Below are positions 13,745-25,016 of a stretch of DNA of 64,000 nucleotides, in pieces (within the stretch, counting starts at the first letter, position 1; each line of letters opens with the position of its first letter). The notes beneath the pieces are model-generated. The model did not search any database and was not told the origin of the DNA. It worked only from the letters and a program-made list of their open reading frames with translations. The translations under genes were made by a program, and so were the position numbers. The stretch is from Cyathus striatus (taxonomy: Eukaryota; Basidiomycota; Agaricomycetes; Agaricales; Nidulariaceae), in NCBI GenBank assembly GCA_025738555.1, contig JAOVFP010000017.1, positions 806,001 through 870,000 on the forward strand. Reading direction: 5' to 3'.

Positions 13745-15430
13745 CAGCTTACCCCGCCTTGGAAACGAAGGGCAGATAGATTAAATCAGCCAACTTTAGA
13801 GGAAAATAATAACACGGGATCTAGTCAAGTGATATCAGTAACTGAGCCCGTAGATTTGAACGCGCGGAGTTTAGTTGAACAAAATGAGACGACCCTGAAC
13901 GTACCAGGCGCTTTCTCTGGTCCATCAGACTCTGATTCCGAAGTCGAAGATCAATTATTGAGTGACTTGTATCACTTGAGAATACATAGTGACGAAAATC
14001 TGGCAGAAGAATTACCAATGAGTGAGCTAGAAACAGTAAGAGAAATTGAAATACCACAGCATAGTCCTAGCCCCTCAGTAGTAGCACCAAAGCCTGTAGA
14101 AATAATGACGAGCACATTGCCATCACCTACCAGTAGGGATAGTCCAAAGTGGGATGGAGTGGCAAATAACCTAAAACAATGGTTGAGACAACTAAAGATT
14201 TTGTACATTCACCATGGAGAAACAAACAGTAAAAGGAAAATTCAGCATGCACTAGGGTGTATTATGGACTGTGATTTGGCAGATGAAGTAGAAGCTTTCA
14301 CAGAATCTAAAGAGGATGATTGGGAAAAATTTAGGAAGAGATTGCTAATGGAATATGATCCAGAGGGAGGAGAAAAGCATGGGTCTGTAGAAAATTTAGA
14401 GAAAATCGTGGCGACCTACCGGCCAATTCCTGTAGGTGAATACAGAGAATGGAAAAAATTCAAACAGGAGTTCAATGAAGAAGCAGATAGATGTAAAAGT
14501 TCCAAAAATGGGGCTTTAATATCTAACCGTTCTTTAGTGGGACTACTAAGTGAAGTGTTCCATAATTCACTAAGGGAAAAAGTTGATACACAACTTACTA
14601 TGGTAGATATGATGAATACCAATGCTGCAACAGAGAGACCTAGGGAAGATCCATATAAATTAGAGGAAGTGGTGAAAGCTGTAGACAAAATAATGAGTTT
14701 AAGTCCATTGGGAGGTTCTGCACTTATGCAAGCACCTGCTAGGGAAACTAAAAACATAAGTAAGCAAGAGGTGATGGATAGTTCAATTGCAGCAGAGACA
14801 AGGCTGGCAACAGCACAAATGACAAAGGAATGGGACTCTGTGAAGAAAGAGATTAAAGAACTATTACAGAGTCTGCAGATGACTCAGAATGTGCAACAGA
14901 CTCCTCAACAGTACCGACCTACACCTCCAAATAATTGGCAACAGCCAACAGCTTATCAGTTCCGAGAACCACCAGCACAAAGTGGAGGATATGGGGGGTA
15001 TAATGGAAATAATATCCGAACAAACTGTTGGTACTGTGGGAATTGTCCTGAGCGCATGATGAATTGCAGAGTACGGGCTAAAGATATTCAGGATGGAGTG
15101 GTTCGTGAAGGTCCAAGTGGTCGATTAGTCATGGGAAGCAGTGGAATGTATATTCCACGAGTTGAAGGCCAGCCAATGAGAAGAGAAATTGAGCGCCTAC
15201 TAAAAGAATCAGAAGTGAGTTCTACAGGAGTGGATAAGGGTAAAGCCCCTGCAGTAATGATGCAGAGGACACCAATAGAAGGAGAACCACCTTTGCAGTT
15301 GATACAGGAGTTGCAGCGATATACTGGGTGGATCAGGGCACAGAATTTGGCTAGTCCTACTCAGGCATCTACAAGTCAGTTGCTACAAAATAGGACAGGC
15401 AAGGAGACTACACCAGAACCGGATTTTTAA
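13745..15430 (+). CDS. gag polyprotein of the Ty3 element
   Basis: The frame is open from 13745 with no ATG near its beginning; a GTG lies at 13829 and the first in-frame ATGs are further in, so the start is uncertain. The capsid-like region (WDGVANNLKQWLRQLKILY, then IQHALGCIMDCDLADEVEAF and KFRKRLLMEYDPEG) resembles gag of Agaricomycete Ty3 elements. Near 15025-15065 is a cysteine cluster (CWYCGNCPERMMNC) in the place of the usual CCHC zinc knuckle, but the histidine position is glutamate. The frame ends with TAA at 15428-15430, directly after a G-GAT-TTT heptamer, and continues in the -1 frame as protease. Confidence 0.8.
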   Translation, partial: QLTPPWKRRADRLNQPTLEENNNTGSSQVISVTEPVDLNARSLVEQNETTLNVPGAFSGPSDSDSEVEDQLLSDLYHLRIHSDENLAEELPMSELETVREIEIPQHSPSPSVVAPKPVEIMTSTLPSPTSRDSPKWDGVANNLKQWLRQLKILYIHHGETNSKRKIQHALGCIMDCDLADEVEAFTESKEDDWEKFRKRLLMEYDPEGGEKHGSVENLEKIVATYRPIPVGEYREWKKFKQEFNEEADRCKSSKNGALISNRSLVGLLSEVFHNSLREKVDTQLTMVDMMNTNAATERPREDPYKLEEVVKAVDKIMSLSPLGGSALMQAPARETKNISKQEVMDSSIAAETRLATAQMTKEWDSVKKEIKELLQSLQMTQNVQQTPQQYRPTPPNNWQQPTAYQFREPPAQSGGYGGYNGNNIRTNCWYCGNCPERMMNCRVRAKDIQDGVVREGPSGRLVMGSSGMYIPRVEGQPMRREIERLLKESEVSSTGVDKGKAPAVMMQRTPIEGEPPLQLIQELQRYTGWIRAQNLASPTQASTSQLLQNRTGKETTPEPDF

Positions 15431-16638
15431 CAAGTCCGAGGAAGGAGTGGCGCCGTCTAAAGGAAACGGCTCCTACACCAGTGGTTGCTGGCACTCCTGA
15501 GGACGAAGTAAGACCAATATATACCAAGCAGGTTGATGTACCCAAGGATACCCATGTAGAGAAAGAGACTGTTAGTACGAATGATATAGTTTCAGGAGAT
15601 AAGAATGAAATACAAAATAGGAAAATTGAAAAAGAACTGAAAAATACAGATAAGATAGACAAAGACAAAAATATTTCTATTTCTTTACCTTTCCCAGAAC
15701 ACCCTTTTAGAGATGTACCACCTGTGCAAATGGCTCCAGGCCATTTAGCTGTAACATTAGACGAAATAGAGAGAAGAGTAACTAAGAATGTAGCACCAAT
15801 TGAGAATGGGGTAGATGCAGGAGTAGTGCTTGATAAAATGTTGGAAGCACCTGTCACATTGTCACAGCATGAGTTATTAGCACTAGCACCAGTACTTAGA
15901 GCTGATCTACAAGGACGTTTAGTGACAAAGCGAACAATAATGGGAAGAGAAAATCAGCAGATAAAAAAGGTACACTTTGAAAAACCAAGCAAAGCTGTAC
16001 CAGTACCAAAGCAGGCTGAAGAGCACTTGATGATGCAGGACTTAGCACCAGCAAAGAAGGAGCGAAAAGAGTGGACAAACAAGGAAACTGGCCAGAAGAG
16101 AAAAGTTTGGTGGGTAAGTGATCCTGTTAGTTTATATCTTGAGAGTCTTCCAAAGCATAAGCGTGAAGAGCAAGTTCTGGATTATGAGGCAAGAGAGTCA
16201 GAACCCTTAAGGTGTATTAGGGGATTAGTAAATGGAACCAAGGAACAGGAAGCACTTCTTGATAGTGGCTCACAGATAATTTCTATGAGTAAAAAGAAGG
16301 CAGTGGAATGTGGTGTTAGTTGGGATCCAAGTATTAAGATAAAAATACAAAGTGCAAATGGAGGTTATGAAGCATCACTAGGACTAGCACGCAATGTACC
16401 TTTTAAAATAAACTCAATTACTGTACTTTTACAAATACACATTCTAACTGACCCACCTTATGAATTGTTACTTGGAAGGCCATTTGATGCATTAACTGAA
16501 AGTCAGTACAATAATGAGCATGATGGAGGTCTTTTTGTTATTATAAAAGATCCACAGACAGATCAGAAAATTGTCTTATCCACATATGAGCAGGGACAGA
16601 CACCTATAGGACAAGAAGACAGCCAAAATTTTCATTAA
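15394..16638 (+). CDS. gag-pro linker and aspartic protease
   Basis: This frame is -1 relative to gag and overlaps it from 15394. After a Lys/Glu-rich linker it holds a retropepsin-like domain: the catalytic DSGS motif (codons at about 16260-16272, in EALLDSGSQIISMS) and the second conserved block YELLLGRPF near 16460. The protease would dimerise and cut the polyprotein. There is no good ATG of its own at the start; entry by -1 frameshifting from gag is the simplest reading. It ends with TAA at 16636-16638, one codon after an A-AAT-TTT heptamer. Confidence 0.75.
   Translation, partial: DRQGDYTRTGFLTSPRKEWRRLKETAPTPVVAGTPEDEVRPIYTKQVDVPKDTHVEKETVSTNDIVSGDKNEIQNRKIEKELKNTDKIDKDKNISISLPFPEHPFRDVPPVQMAPGHLAVTLDEIERRVTKNVAPIENGVDAGVVLDKMLEAPVTLSQHELLALAPVLRADLQGRLVTKRTIMGRENQQIKKVHFEKPSKAVPVPKQAEEHLMMQDLAPAKKERKEWTNKETGQKRKVWWVSDPVSLYLESLPKHKREEQVLDYEARESEPLRCIRGLVNGTKEQEALLDSGSQIISMSKKKAVECGVSWDPSIKIKIQSANGGYEASLGLARNVPFKINSITVLLQIHILTDPPYELLLGRPFDALTESQYNNEHDGGLFVIIKDPQTDQKIVLSTYEQGQTPIGQEDSQNFH
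15421..15427 (+). promoter_or_regulatory. candidate -1 frameshift site, gag to protease
   Basis: In gag frame the sequence reads ccG GAT TTT TAA. The heptamer G-GAT-TTT is the type used for -1 shifting by dianthoviruses, and the stop follows immediately. A -1 slip enters the protease frame. A one-base loss in the T run would look the same. Confidence 0.45.
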
Positions 16639-19600
16639 TCGATGATTTGGTCAAAGACCAAGGAGAGCTAGCATTAGTATATACATATGAGAAATCAGGG
16701 ATGGTTACATTGAATGGATATTATACACCAGAAAACAAGAAGAAATTTAAAGGAGATGAATTGAAGTGTGCATTCCTAGTTGAACAAGCACGAGATGGTC
16801 TGATGGAAAATAAAAAAATGGAAAGTTTCTTTATGAGTTTGTTACCAGATGACTTAGCTACAAAGGCACAAACAGAGTCAGTATATACACAGGAGGAGTC
16901 TGACTTAAAGGACACCTGAGATTGTTTTGCTGGTAAAAAGTATAAGCCAGTAGCACTAAAAGTGAGACCTGTGTTGACAGAGTTACCAAAGGAGTTTTAC
17001 ATAAAAAGAAAGATATTAGGTGATCCTTTGAAAGGAATGCCTGAGTTACCTACAAATCCACCAGAATGGATACCAAGAAAGAGATATACCCAAGAACATA
17101 TGGAAGCAATGGACAAAGCACATAAGGAGGATTTCTTGCAGCCTGAAGAACGGAAACTGATGCATCATATGATCGGAGAACAGGAGGAAGCTTTTGCATG
17201 GAATGACACACAAAGAGGAACATTTAAAGAGGAATTCTTTCCTCCTGTAAAAATTCCCACTGTGCCACATGTTCCATGGGTAATAAAGAATATTCCTATT
17301 CCACCAGCACTGAATGAGGAAGTCTGTAACATAATCAGGTCAAAGATTGAGAGTGGAGTATATGAACCTTCAAATGCTTCATATAGATCCAAGTGGTTTT
17401 GTGTAATAAAGAAAGATGGTAAAAATCTGCGGTTAGTACATAGTCTGGAACCGCTGAACAAGGTAACAATCGCTCACTCAGGTTTACCACCTGCTACTGA
17501 GGAGTTGGCCAATCATTTTGCAGGAAGGGCATGTGGAGGAATTCTTGACCTATATGTAGGGTATGATGAAAGATCGCTAGCTGAAATGTCAAGAGACCTA
17601 ACTACATTTCAGACACCATTTGGGGCATTGCGATTAGTCACTTTACCAATGGGCTGGACCAACTCTGTACCTATATTCCATGATGACATTACATTTATAT
17701 TGCAAGATGAAGTACCTGAATACACAATGCCATACATTGATGATTGTCCAATCCGTGGACCAGCAACTAGATATGAATTACCAGAAGGTGGATATGAAAC
17801 TATCCCAGAGAATAAAGGCATTAGACAATTTGTATGGGAGCATATGCAGAATGTAAACAGGATATTACAGCGAATGAAATATAGTGGTGGAACCTTTTCT
17901 GGCAAGAAGTCAATTATTTGTGCTGATGAGTTTGAGTTGGTAGGTTATAAGTGTTCATATGAAGGATGGAGGCCAACAGCTAAGGCAATCGATTCAGTAC
18001 TTACATGGGTAAAATGTGAAAATCATAGTCAAGTTAGATCCTTCCTTGGAACAGTTGTACAAGCTAGACATCACATACCTAAGTTTGTTGACTTAGCGGC
18101 ACCATTGTATAATATGTTGTGTAAAAACATGCCATTTAGATGGGAATATGCAGAACAGAAGTCAATGGATGTCTTGAAAGAAGCAGTAAAGAATAACTTA
18201 CCAATTCGAAACCCTGATTACAAGAGTAAACAGCCATTGGTATTAGCAGTAGACACATCCTACATAGCAGCTGGCTGGGTGATATACCAAAGAGATGAGA
18301 TTGATCCATCAAAGATTCATTATGTAAAATTTGGATCTAAGTCATTAACAGAAAGACAATCTAGATATTCACAACCAAAGCGGGAGCTATTAGGACTGCG
18401 AATGGTACTTGAGGAGGAACAGTATTTGCTATTTGGTTGTAGAAATTTAGTAGTAGAAACAGATGCAAAGTATCTATCAGGAATGTTAGATAATGCAGGT
18501 AAAATGCCTAATGCAACAATTAATCACTGGGTAGATTTTATACGCACCAATTTCTTCTTCACATTAGTACATAAGGCTGGTAAAACTTTTGGACCAGATG
18601 GATTGTCTAGACGACCTCCTGCACCTACTGATCCAACAAACTGGAAATTTAATGATGAGTCTGATGATGATGACAAACCTTACCCCATGGAAAAATTGAG
18701 CCCAATGGACCCAGATCCACTACCTCTGGGAGACTTTATAGTGGATATTGATACTAGGACAGGTTTTATGATGGCTGAGGTACCCAGCGACATCACAGAT
18801 GAGTTAGTAGAAGCCAGGGAGAGTTGGGAACGTGAGTGGGAAATCAAACAGAGAATAATGGCAGATCCAGCATGTCCTGAAGAAAAACGAGCTTTCCTTA
18901 GTCAATTTATAAATATTGCTATAGTACCTGAGAAAACGACTTACTGGGCACCATATCCAGAAGAACATCGAACAACATTGGCTAAAGACAGAGACAAACT
19001 AATTGAATTAGTTAAGGACTGGTTAAAAGATACATCAGTACCACCTGAGGAAATGAATGATAAGGAGTGGAAGAACTTTAAGAAATTTGCAAGGCATTAT
19101 TTTCTAGATGATGGGAAATTATACTTGCATGACTTAGAAGGCGAACACAAATTATATGTTGAAAAACCTTACAGGATGTATATGATGCAAGCTTCACATG
19201 ATGCCCTGGGACACAGAGGTGCTTATGCAACCAGTCAATTAATATTAAATCGATTTTGGTGGCCTCAAGTTGAACAAGATGTTGAGTGGTATGTCCGAAC
19301 TTGTGATGAATGTCAGAAGCGTCAAAGGGCACTTTTTGAGACCCCTCCAGTATTGACCGAGACTCCTTCAGTGTTTCAAACACTACATGCTGATACTATG
19401 AATATGGCAGGAGAAGTTTCAAAAGGCTGTAAATATATTGTCCATGGACGATGTGCATTATCATCTTGGCCAGAAGCATGAGCTTTAACAAAAGAAAATG
19501 CTGGTACTATAGGTCAATGGTTATTTGAAGATGTAATATGCCGTTGGGGATGTATACAGAAAATTGTAACTGATAATGGTACACCTTTTAAGAAAGCGCT

Positions 19601-20513
19601 TAAATGGTTGGAAGACAAGTACCATATAACTACAATTACAATTTCACCATATAATTCACGGGCTAATGGAATCATTGAACGACCTCATTGGGACATAAGA
19701 CAAATGCTAATGAAAGCTTCAGCACCTGACTTTAAGAAATGGTATTACTTCCTGCACCATGTACTATGGGCAGATCGAATAACTGTGAGAAAACAAATGG
19801 GATGTTCACCTTATTTCATGGTGACAGGAGCACATCCAGTCATGCCTTTAGATCTAAAGGAAGCAACATGGTTAGTTAACCCACCATCAGGTATAATCCC
19901 AACTGCAGAGTTAATTGGTCTGTGTGCGAAAGCATTAGCAAAACATACATACCATGTTGAGGAAATGCGAGCAAGATTGACTGAAGATAAGATTAAGCAA
20001 TTAGAAAATTTAGAAAAAACCATTGAGCATAAAGTCAAAGAATGGGTCTTTAACCAAGGTGATCTAGTTTTGATGAGAAGTCCACAGATTGGTAAATTAT
20101 CAAATCAAAAGAATAAATACCGATATAATGGACCTTATGTAGTAATTGCACGAGTGGCAGGTGGAAGTTATGTTTTAGCAGAACTGAATGGGGCTACATT
20201 ACATAAGAAAGTGGCCAGAGTCAGAGTAGTACCATACTATGCGCAAGAACACATTGATTTACCTGACAATCTACAAGATATCATAGACTTATCAGAAGAT
20301 GGGTTAAAAGAATTACTAAGTGAAGCTGAGCCTGAAGATAGTATGTGTAACGATATAGAGGATTTAATATTCTCTAAAGTACGACTCAATTCAACAAAGG
20401 ATGATAGTATCAATGAGATAACAGCAATTGATGAACCAGATGAACACAATTCAGATCAAGAGGAAGAAGAAACTGGGATTCAATTGCCACATAGGTACAA
20501 TTTTAGAAAGTGA
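16590..20513 (+). pseudogene. pol: reverse transcriptase, RNase H, integrase, with two TGA stops
   Basis: Frame is -1 relative to protease. Reverse transcriptase shows PFGALRLVTLPMGWTNSVPIF and the catalytic YIDD (about 17733). RNase H shows LAVDTSYIAAGW through FGPDGLSRR. Integrase has an HHCC finger (H..H..CDEC, about 19200-19320) and the acidic triad (HADTMNM, TDNG, IIERPH). No chromodomain is evident at the end. In-frame TGA occurs at 16917-16919 and at 19480-19482; the second is at a position that is arginine in related elements as I recall them. The catalytic residues are otherwise present, so decay seems limited. The final acidic tail ends at 20513. Confidence 0.88.
16626..16632 (+). 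promoter_or_regulatory. candidate -1 frameshift site, protease to pol
   Basis: In the protease frame the sequence reads cA AAT TTT CAT TAA. A-AAT-TTT fits the canonical X-XXY-YYZ slippery pattern and a -1 slip gives the pol frame (..K-F-S-L-I-D). The stop lies one codon downstream. An indel in the A/T run is the alternative. Confidence 0.5.
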
Positions 20514-20690
20514 AAGTAATTGAATAGCGAACAATGATGTAATAGAAGGCAATTTAAACTAATACATTGCATCGCTATCTAAAGACAAACAATGGTAAAT
20601 AATGAATGACAGGTAACGTATGATGGGAAAAAGGAATGACAGCTATTGATATCAAAGATGAGCAGGGTAATGGAAAAGGAGAAAAGTAAC

Positions 20691-21174
20691 TCACTGGTAG
20701 AGTAGCGGGATAGTTAACCTGTAACTTGAGTTAGTCATAAAGAAAAAGAATTAAGAAAAAGAAACGCTTACACATCCAAGGGAACCAATCCTCTTTGAGC
20801 CATAGCCACTGAGTCCACAAGGAAGGAAGTGAGGGTCGGTGGAAGATGCGTGCCTTTTCAATGAGGAGCCACCCCATGTGCTCACCATTCAAGAGAATGG
20901 TGTATTGCTGATACTCAACGCCTGCTTGACCCTTTGGTGAGTAGGTCATGGGAGAGCCTGTGTCTTTGAGAGACAGCACTTGCTCATTAGGGAGTGTCAC
21001 AGTGGGAGTTGGCTCTTCCAGCAGATCCTCTGGACCATCCACAATGAAAGTAGGATAGCGTTTTTCAGACTCTAAACGTGCAAGCCGGTCAGGTTCTGGG
21101 TTGACAAGGGAAAGTTGGAAAGCAGTGGAGATGAGTGACTTGGTAATGACTGGACTAGATGAGGGTGAAGACAT
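20691..21174 (-). CDS. antisense gene H in the retrotransposon, unknown
   Basis: An open frame from ATG at 21174 (MSSPSSSPVITKSLISTAFQ) encodes about 137 residues before a donor near 20770. It probably joins an exon starting after TTACAG near 20715 and ends at about 20691; an alternative acceptor would give a longer tail. The protein is acidic in the middle (VDGPEDLLEEPTPTVTLPNE) and Trp-rich near the end (LWTQWLWLKEDWFPWM). I recognise no family. It lies tail to tail with pol on the opposite strand and is the most distal of the four antisense genes. Composition and the absence of stops make it plausible. Confidence 0.5.
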
Positions 21175-21359
21175 GATGAGAATAATGAAAAAAGATGCAG
21201 GATGAAAAATAAGTGAAGTCTGAGAAGTTACGATAAAGAACTGGAAGTGAGAAAGTACAGCATGTGATCACACTTTAAGGCAAGTAAAAAAGGGCAAACA
21301 AGTGCACAAATAATGATAAATAGTTATTTGACTATATATGGTAAAGATAATATGATGAG

Positions 21360-22003
21360 CTAAAAGTATGGTATGGAATCATTCAGTTGGGAATCGTCAT
21401 TTGGGTCAGATAACCAAGGCGATAGTGCTTCACTTTCGCTAACTGTTAAAAAAAAAAAAAAAAAAGAAATTATTTAATTAGATTAGCATAAGAAAATGAG
21501 GATATATGAAAGAAAAGAGGGGACTTACAGTAGGAATTGCGGAAAAACAACTGCCAGGCACTGGGTTGGCGCCATGGGAATTGCTTGCGATAGCGGGAAT
21601 TACCCTGTAAAACCCATAATGAACCAATGAAAGACTGGTTCCAGTAAATACAAAACTCGGTCCACACTGCATTGTTCTTTGACAGTAGCAAACTGCCACT
21701 AGGGTAGAAGAACAATTCGCCCCCCTTGCAGATGGATGTTTGACTGGAGTAATGAAAAAGAAATGAGGAATCTTCGGTTCAGAATGAGAGACGAGGAAGA
21801 ACATGTGGTAATGCAATCTCATTGGGGAGGAATACACGGACTGGAGTCTTCAAGTAATATGATAAGATGTCGGTGAGAGAGCGAGGGTAACAAACGACAG
21901 AGGAGAACATGGTGGGACAAACGAAAAGGAAAGGCAGGATGAAGTGCAAGAACTCAGAGCAGTGTTTAAATAACAGGGAACTTAGTCTGACATCGGCAGC
22001 CAT
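21360..22003 (-). pseudogene. antisense gene I in the retrotransposon, one TGA
   Basis: A two-exon gene: exon 1 22003-21529 and exon 2 21442-21360, separated by an intron with a 19-A tract on the plus strand. The frame opens MAADVRLSSLLFKHCSEFLH with a hydrophobic stretch. It continues in a single frame to an aromatic block (WTEFCIYWNQSFIGSLWVLQ) and an acidic tail (SESEALSPWLSDPNDDSQ). One TGA interrupts it near 21776, where CGA would give arginine; this matches the TGA pattern in pol. An alternative intron could skip it. No family recognised. A later ATG at 21910 could also be the start. Confidence 0.45.
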
Positions 22004-22432
22004 CAAGAACCCTGAGTTGGTTCAGATCATATCTAATGTATTAGGCAGACCCTTATTATTTGGTCTAAAGAAATTTAGACTATGCTATTACTAAAAATGG
22101 GTGCTAATCACATTATGTAATACCCAAGGGAATGAATATCCATATCAAATATAGTTGGAAGACCCTTATCAACAGATTAACGGGCATTTAGACTATGTTG
22201 TCAAGGGGCGAGCATTGATAAACTGGCTACTGATGATTAATAATAAAATAATGGTAATTGCATTGGATATAGAAGGCAATGATAAGTTACAAGTGCAGTA
22301 GGATATAACTAATCTACTGAGTAAGTGTAACCAAGAACCTCTACATCATCAATGTATCAGTTACCCAGGACTGGGACTCTATAGATAAGGTCATGAGTAT
22401 GAGAATAGAAAAATATGCATAGAAAAACATAC

Positions 22433-23951
22433 CTACATAGCACTGGAAGACAAGGAAAGGCGCTCCAAGTCAGCATAGGCACTCTTAGCAGCAAGGACTT
22501 GTTGCTCTACATTCGAAACGGCCTCCAATAAATGGGCAGACCGTTGAATAATGACAGCATCATGATAGCTGATTGTTTGAGCTGGCTGCTCAGGGTAGCG
22601 GCGTCCCTCAATGGTAGCCAAGACATTCAAGGCCCATTTCCGAAGGTCTGGAAAGTCTATACAAAGTATTAAAATAAGTAAAGGACATAAAAATAAAATA
22701 AAAAGGATGAAATATGAATACACACAAGGAAAAAGTAGCTCCAAACGAGCTTTCTTGCGGCCAGACAACTGCACAAACATTAGATAAGCTGGGCTGGTTT
22801 TGTCCAATTTAGGTAGTGCCTCGTAGGGCAGACATACCGTCTCGGGACGAGCTACAGCAGTTTTTCCCTATAATAAAAAGAAGAGAATGAGAAACAGACT
22901 TAGAAAAATGTTATAAAATAAGCGCACTTTGTCAATAGTATGCGAGCCATCATTAGAATCGTCAATAAGCATTGACATATCGAGGTGGGGCTATAATATC
23001 ATAATAAAAACTTGGTACAAGAAAAGAGGATGTAATCAAGGTACTTACCTCGGCACCCTCCCCATCAATAATAGTGGTAATTGATGCGCTGCCTTTGCTA
23101 GCTAAAAACTCTTCATCCGATTCGCTAAGGATGACATTGGCAGACTTGTGAGAACAAGTGGTAGGCTGGGTAAATAAAAATAAAATGAAAAGGGGAGTGA
23201 GCAAACGAAACAAAAATAAACATAAAAAAGAGAAAGAATTACGACATACACGGGAGCATTTAGCAGACATGACAACTTCAACAATTGGAGCTTTGCTGTT
23301 ACGAACACGCTGAACGTTGGTACACATCAGGCAAACACTGTTGTAATAGGGAACGGGCAGCACGAATTGTTTGTTGGATTTTTGCTCAAATATATGATAA
23401 AGTTTACGAAAGGAAAACATTAATTCAGTAAAATCGGTTTCACTGAAGACCTCAGGGTGTGTATCATGGAAGGCCAGGATACGAGCCTATGAACAAATGT
23501 AATCAGTTATGAGACAGGTATAAAATAAAAATAAAAACAGATAATAATGACATACGAGCTCGATGTGCAGAGGATCAAGAGTCAGGGCTTTATAATCAAG
23601 CCCATCGTTCAAAATCCGAATAAAGGACCCAATTTGGTCACGAAGACTGCGGCAGGAGCCTAAGAATACGAGATGACTAGAATAAGTTTCAGTGGAAGAC
23701 ATAGCTCGTGAACAAATATTCTGAGACATACCTCTACTATTATCTCCAGTTAAATACTTTTTCAGACTCTGAGTTACATCTGCTATCAGTACGAGATAGG
23801 ACAACAGTTGAGATGTAGAATTGATGGTATACAACACAGGGTACCATAAGGATAAATTCATTTTATGGGGGCACAGGCACGGACAACAAGTACAGCCACA
23901 TGCATTATCAGAAAAGCCAAATTTTATTGAACTATATCCCCTTCCACCCAT
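22433..23951 (-). CDS. antisense gene G in the retrotransposon, seven exons, unknown
   Basis: Seven exons (23951-23732, 23659-23556, 23486-23250, 23165-23049, 22990-22928, 22867-22726, 22656-22433) have GT..AG borders, AT-rich introns of about 60-90 bases and phases that add up without a stop to 368 residues. The N-terminus has a dense cysteine group (CGCTCCPCLC, residues about 18-27). The middle has another cysteine pair (VCLMC) and acidic stretches (LSESDEEFL, MLIDDSNDG). The end is helical (LEAVSNVEQQVLAAKSAYADLERL). No known domain is evident. An intact multi-exon gene antisense to an LTR element is unexpected, since introns could not survive a cycle through sense genomic RNA unless they are carried as antisense DNA, which is the case here. 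Confidence 0.65.
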
Positions 23952-24161
23952 TCAATACAATTCCCCTTCAACCGAGGGTGGTTGATATCTATGGGTTGGG
24001 GAGAGGGAAATAGCCTAGGGCTATGAAGAATTTTATTCTTTTAGAACAAGTTTTAAGGGAAGCCAAAGAAATGCTTATTGCACATCTTATTTGAACAAAT
24101 GTATCATAGGAATAAGCAGTGAAAAATATGTAACAAAATATGTAATAAACTAGATAACTGT

Positions 24162-25016
24162 TTAGCCTGAAGACGGCATACGTCTGCATCCTGAACCACG
24201 AGTAGCATGACGGCCACAAATAGACAAAGCACAATGAGAGGTGCGTGACGAACAAAGACCTGTGGCATCAAGAGGAGGTGCGAGGTTGTAATCAGACACC
24301 GTCTCAAAATAACCGGGAGGGACTTGGGTACCACTAAGCCCAAACCCCTCCTGAGCAGACAAAATAGCAGGGGAGACACCGATAGCTTGAATATCAGATG
24401 TAGTGGCAGCAATAAAAAACTCTTCGAGGATCAAGAGTGTCGAAGGGGTCATTACACCTTGACGGACAGTGTCGGCGAGAGTGAACATCCGAGTTAGGTC
24501 ACCAGCACTAACACCTTCAGCGACAAGACCACAAGAACGGAGTCTGGTGATACCGCCGAGTTGCCGAAAAGCTTCTCGAAATGCGTGCACAAGGTCGAGG
24601 AGGTAGAATGTATATTTTGCAAGCTGAAGGTTGCCAAGTACGGTAAATAGCTGTAGCGAGCACTGAGCTTCAGCTACTATGAGTAATCGTTGAGCGATAA
24701 CTAAGAGGAATAAAAGAAAAACAAGAAATTAGAAAATAAAGAAAAATAAAAATAAAAATGGGTACTCACTTTGACCTAGAATGTCGGTCTGAGGGTGAGG
24801 ATAAACCGGTACTCGCACATTAGAGGGATCATCTAGGGTGAAGTCACATTGAAACGAATCCGGGAGGCGAGAGCATGTAATACACGGTTCTCCAACAATA
24901 TTCGGGTGGACAATACATGGCCTATCATTGCGGACACAGCGGTTGCATTGGCGAGCGCTGCAAGCGGGACGAGCATCGAGTTTGAGGAGCTCCTGAATGG
25001 TATAACGAACATCCAT
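24162..25016 (-). CDS. antisense gene F: Zn(II)2Cys6-type cysteine cluster protein
   Basis: Two exons (25016-24770 and 24700-24162) join in phase to 261 residues. Near the N-terminus, residues 24-57, the cysteines follow C-x2-C-x6-C-x10-C-x2-C-x8-C (CNRCVRNDRPC, then EPCITC and FQC). This is the spacing of the fungal GAL4-type binuclear zinc cluster, with basic residues between the first three. The rest is largely helical (IIAQRLLIVAEAQCSLQLF, LVHAFREAFRQLGG) and Ser-rich at the end. If it folds as such it could bind DNA; the target is unknown. It lies about 470 bases from the 3' LTR and is transcribed away from it, so the LTR may serve as its promoter. The frame has no stops, unlike pol. Confidence 0.7.

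Noticed and set aside
13557..13784. 75-codon plus-strand frame in the retrotransposon leader
   Set aside because: It lies between the LTR and gag in another frame; basic composition without motif. The gag frame itself is open from 13745.
19480..19482. TGA in pol as programmed readthrough or selenocysteine
   Set aside because: Relatives have arginine here and the same TGA pattern occurs throughout both elements, so CpG decay explains it better.
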